Assembly (NCBI GenBank): GCA_934563745.1 | Contig: CAKTHE010000025.1 | Coordinates: 1 to 34,570 of the forward strand | Direction: 5' to 3' | Source of the DNA: an uncultured Dysosmobacter sp. | GTDB taxonomy: Bacteria; Bacillota; Clostridia; Oscillospirales; Oscillospiraceae | DNA length: 34,570 bases | In this document: in pieces, positions 32,871 through 34,570 of the stretch | Position numbering within the stretch: position 1 is the first letter of the stretch | Layout of the letters: the number at the start of each line of letters is the position of its first letter | Notes under the pieces: generated by a model | What the model was told of the DNA's origin: nothing | Database searches by the model: none | Seen by the model: the letters and a program-made list of their open reading frames with translations, nothing else | Made by a program: the position numbers and the translations under genes

Positions 32871-34570
32871 ATGAATCCCAACGACCAAAACAAAAACCGG
32901 AACAACGGCAACAAAAACAACTGGCGCGGCGTTGTTCAGCTGGTGCTCTGGGCCCTGGTTTTGACCGCAGCCCTCAGCTACGCCGGCACGTATATGAACA
33001 GCGCCGCCAGCCATGCGGATAAGGTTGAAATCCTTTACAGTGAGTTTATCCAGCTGGTGGAAAGCAAGGAAGTGACGGATGTCCGCTTTGACACCTCCGA
33101 GGGGACCCTGCTGGTCACACCCCGGTCCGGCTTCCGCTATACCGCCGAGGACGGCACCGTCTATGATCAGGATTATCAGTTCTACACCGTTCCCACCGAA
33201 TCCAAGGACGCCATCAGCGCCCGCCTGGCGGACACCGGCATTTCCTTCGGCGAGGACTATCAGCCCGGCGTGAACCCCATCGTCTCGGCGCTGATCACGT
33301 ACCTGCTGCCGTTCCTGCTGGTGATGCTGACCTTCTCCATCGCCATGCGGATCATGGCCAAAAAGGGCGGCGGCTTCGGCGGCCTGGGCGGCGTGGGCAA
33401 AGCCAACGCCAAGGTTTATATGGAGAAAAAGACCGGCGTCACCTTTGCCGACGTGGCCGGTCAGGACGAAGCCAAGGAGTCGCTGGAGGAAATCATTGAT
33501 TTTCTTCATAACCCGCAGAAATACATTGAGATCGGCGCCAAGCTGCCCAAGGGCGCGCTGCTGGTGGGCCCTCCGGGCACCGGCAAGACCCTTCTGGCCA
33601 AGGCCGTCGCCGGCGAGGCCAACGTTCCCTTCTTCTCCATCTCCGGCTCCGGCTTTGTGGAAATGTTTGTGGGCGTGGGCGCCTCCCGCGTGCGGGATCT
33701 GTTCCAGGAGGCCGCCAAGGTCGCCCCGTGCATCATTTTCATCGACGAGATCGATGCCATCGGCAAATCCCGCGACAGCCGTCTGGGCGGCAACGACGAG
33801 CGGGAGCAGACCCTGAACCAGCTGCTGGCGGAAATGGATGGATTTGACCCTTCCAAGGGCATCATCGTTCTGGCCGCCACCAACCGGCCGGAGGTTTTGG
33901 ATCAGGCGCTGCTGCGTCCCGGCCGGTTTGACCGGCGCATCATCATTGACCGGCCCAACCTGGCCGGTCGTCAGGCCACGCTGGAGGTGCACACCCGGAA
34001 CATCAAGCTGGCGGAGGACGTCAACCTGAAGAAGGTGGCCCTGGCTACGGCCGGCTGCGTAGGCGCGGACCTTGCCAACATCGTAAACGAAGCCGCCCTG
34101 CGGGCCGTGCGCAAGGGGCGCAAGCTGGTCACGCAGGAGGATATGCTGGCCGCCTTTGAGTTTGTAATCGCCGGCAGCGAAAAGAAGAACAGCGTTCTTA
34201 CGGAATTTGAGAAAAAGCTGGTAGCCTATCACGAGGTCGGCCACGCCATGGTCGCTTACAAGCAGAAAAACGCCGAACCGGTGCAGAAGATCACCATCGT
34301 TCCCCATACGGAGGGCTCTCTGGGCTATACCCTGCTGATGCCAGAGGAGGATAAAACCAATCTGCGCACCAAGGAAGAGCTGATGGCCAAGATCGCCGTT
34401 GCCATGGGCGGCCGCGCAGCTGAGGAAGTGGTGATGCACACCATGACCAACGGCGCCTCCCAGGATATTCAGGACGCCACCGGAATTGCCCGGAACATGG
34501 TGGCCATGTTCGGCATGAGCGATGAGTTCGGCATGATGGCGCTGGCCTCCAAGCGCAGCCAGTATCTGGA
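32871..34570 (+). CDS. ftsH: ATP-dependent zinc metalloprotease FtsH (partial, C-terminus outside window)
   Basis: The first 566 residues of a membrane AAA+ protease that degrades unneeded membrane and regulatory proteins. A polar N-terminus, TM1 (about 22-42), extracytoplasmic loop, TM2 (about 142-163), AAA domain with Walker A GPPGTGKT (233-240), Walker [13 protein letters not shown] and the second region of homology [19 protein letters not shown], then the zinc motif HEVGH (454-458). The usual motif is HEAGH; the Val lies at a non-ligand position. GAAAGGAG precedes the ATG. The gene runs past base 34570. Confidence 0.97.
   Translation, partial: MNPNDQNKNRNNGNKNNWRGVVQLVLWALVLTAALSYAGTYMNSAASHADKVEILYSEFIQLVESKEVTDVRFDTSEGTLLVTPRSGFRYTAEDGTVYDQDYQFYTVPTESKDAISARLADTGISFGEDYQPGVNPIVSALITYLLPFLLVMLTFSIAMRIMAKKGGGFGGLGGVGKANAKVYMEKKTGVTFADVAGQDEAKESLEEIIDFLHNPQKYIEIGAKLPKGALLVGPPGTGKTLLAKAVAGEANVPFFSISGSGFVEMFVGVGASRVRDLFQEAAKVAPCIIFIDEIDAIGKSRDSRLGGNDEREQTLNQLLAEMDGFDPSKGIIVLAATNRPEVLDQALLRPGRFDRRIIIDRPNLAGRQATLEVHTRNIKLAEDVNLKKVALATAGCVGADLANIVNEAALRAVRKGRKLVTQEDMLAAFEFVIAGSEKKNSVLTEFEKKLVAYHEVGHAMVAYKQKNAEPVQKITIVPHTEGSLGYTLLMPEEDKTNLRTKEELMAKIAVAMGGRAAEEVVMHTMTNGASQDIQDATGIARNMVAMFGMSDEFGMMALASKRSQYL

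Noticed and set aside
32748..34439. A 563-residue minus-strand open frame across ftsH
   Set aside because: Shadow of ftsH, which has all family motifs.

Overview
The window is a GC-rich (roughly 60%) chromosomal segment from what looks like a spore-forming, anaerobic Clostridia-type Firmicute, probably Oscillospiraceae/Ruminococcaceae-like. That placement is inferred from the sporulation genes yqfC, yqfD and ylbJ, strong AGGAGG ribosome binding sites, reverse rubrerythrin, clostridial SLH and dockerin modules, and CsoR/Rrf2 regulators. No tRNA, rRNA, CRISPR array, insertion sequence or prophage was seen.

Layout. 1-3173: a sporulation neighbourhood, yqfC-yqfD-phoH on the minus strand, divergent from ylbJ. 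3190-5810: a minus-strand operon of an MBL-fold hydrolase, deoC and deoD (deoxynucleoside salvage). 5845-6417: a GNAT acetyltransferase. 6620-17924: a large cell-surface island. It holds an SLH-anchored trypsin-like protease; a 1336-residue secreted subtilase ending in a dockerin; and, divergent from the subtilase, a three-gene operon of two leucine-rich-repeat proteins that also end in dockerins and a cohesin-like/SLH protein that could anchor them. The 536-bp divergent region carries three copies of GTTAG-N6-CTAAC and a duplicated 30-bp motif.

18154-20618: a HAD phosphatase, then cysK divergent from an Rrf2 regulator with three cysteines, with palindromes in the shared promoter. 20706-24307: a Cys/Gly-rich small protein divergent from a copper module (csoR-copA) with two CsoR boxes in the promoter. 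CopA has a C-terminal CopZ-like domain that keeps its own Shine-Dalgarno and ATG. 24384-27027: a Crp/Fnr regulator, a possible small membrane protein, an ECF-transporter S component and a reverse rubrerythrin. 27263-29338: an EF-G-like GTPase. 29685-32657: rlmB followed by a 720-residue membrane protein that looks like a P-type ATPase without its catalytic motifs. 32871-end: ftsH, truncated by the window.

The most interesting system is the surface island. Three secreted proteins (one protease, two LRR proteins) have dockerins with identical 35-residue spacing between their two calcium loops. The last gene of the operon supplies a cohesin-like domain joined to three SLH repeats. I read this as a cellulosome-like docking system put to use for proteolysis and adhesion; the docking itself is inference. 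The degenerate P-type ATPase and the CopA-CopZ gene-within-a-gene are the next most notable.
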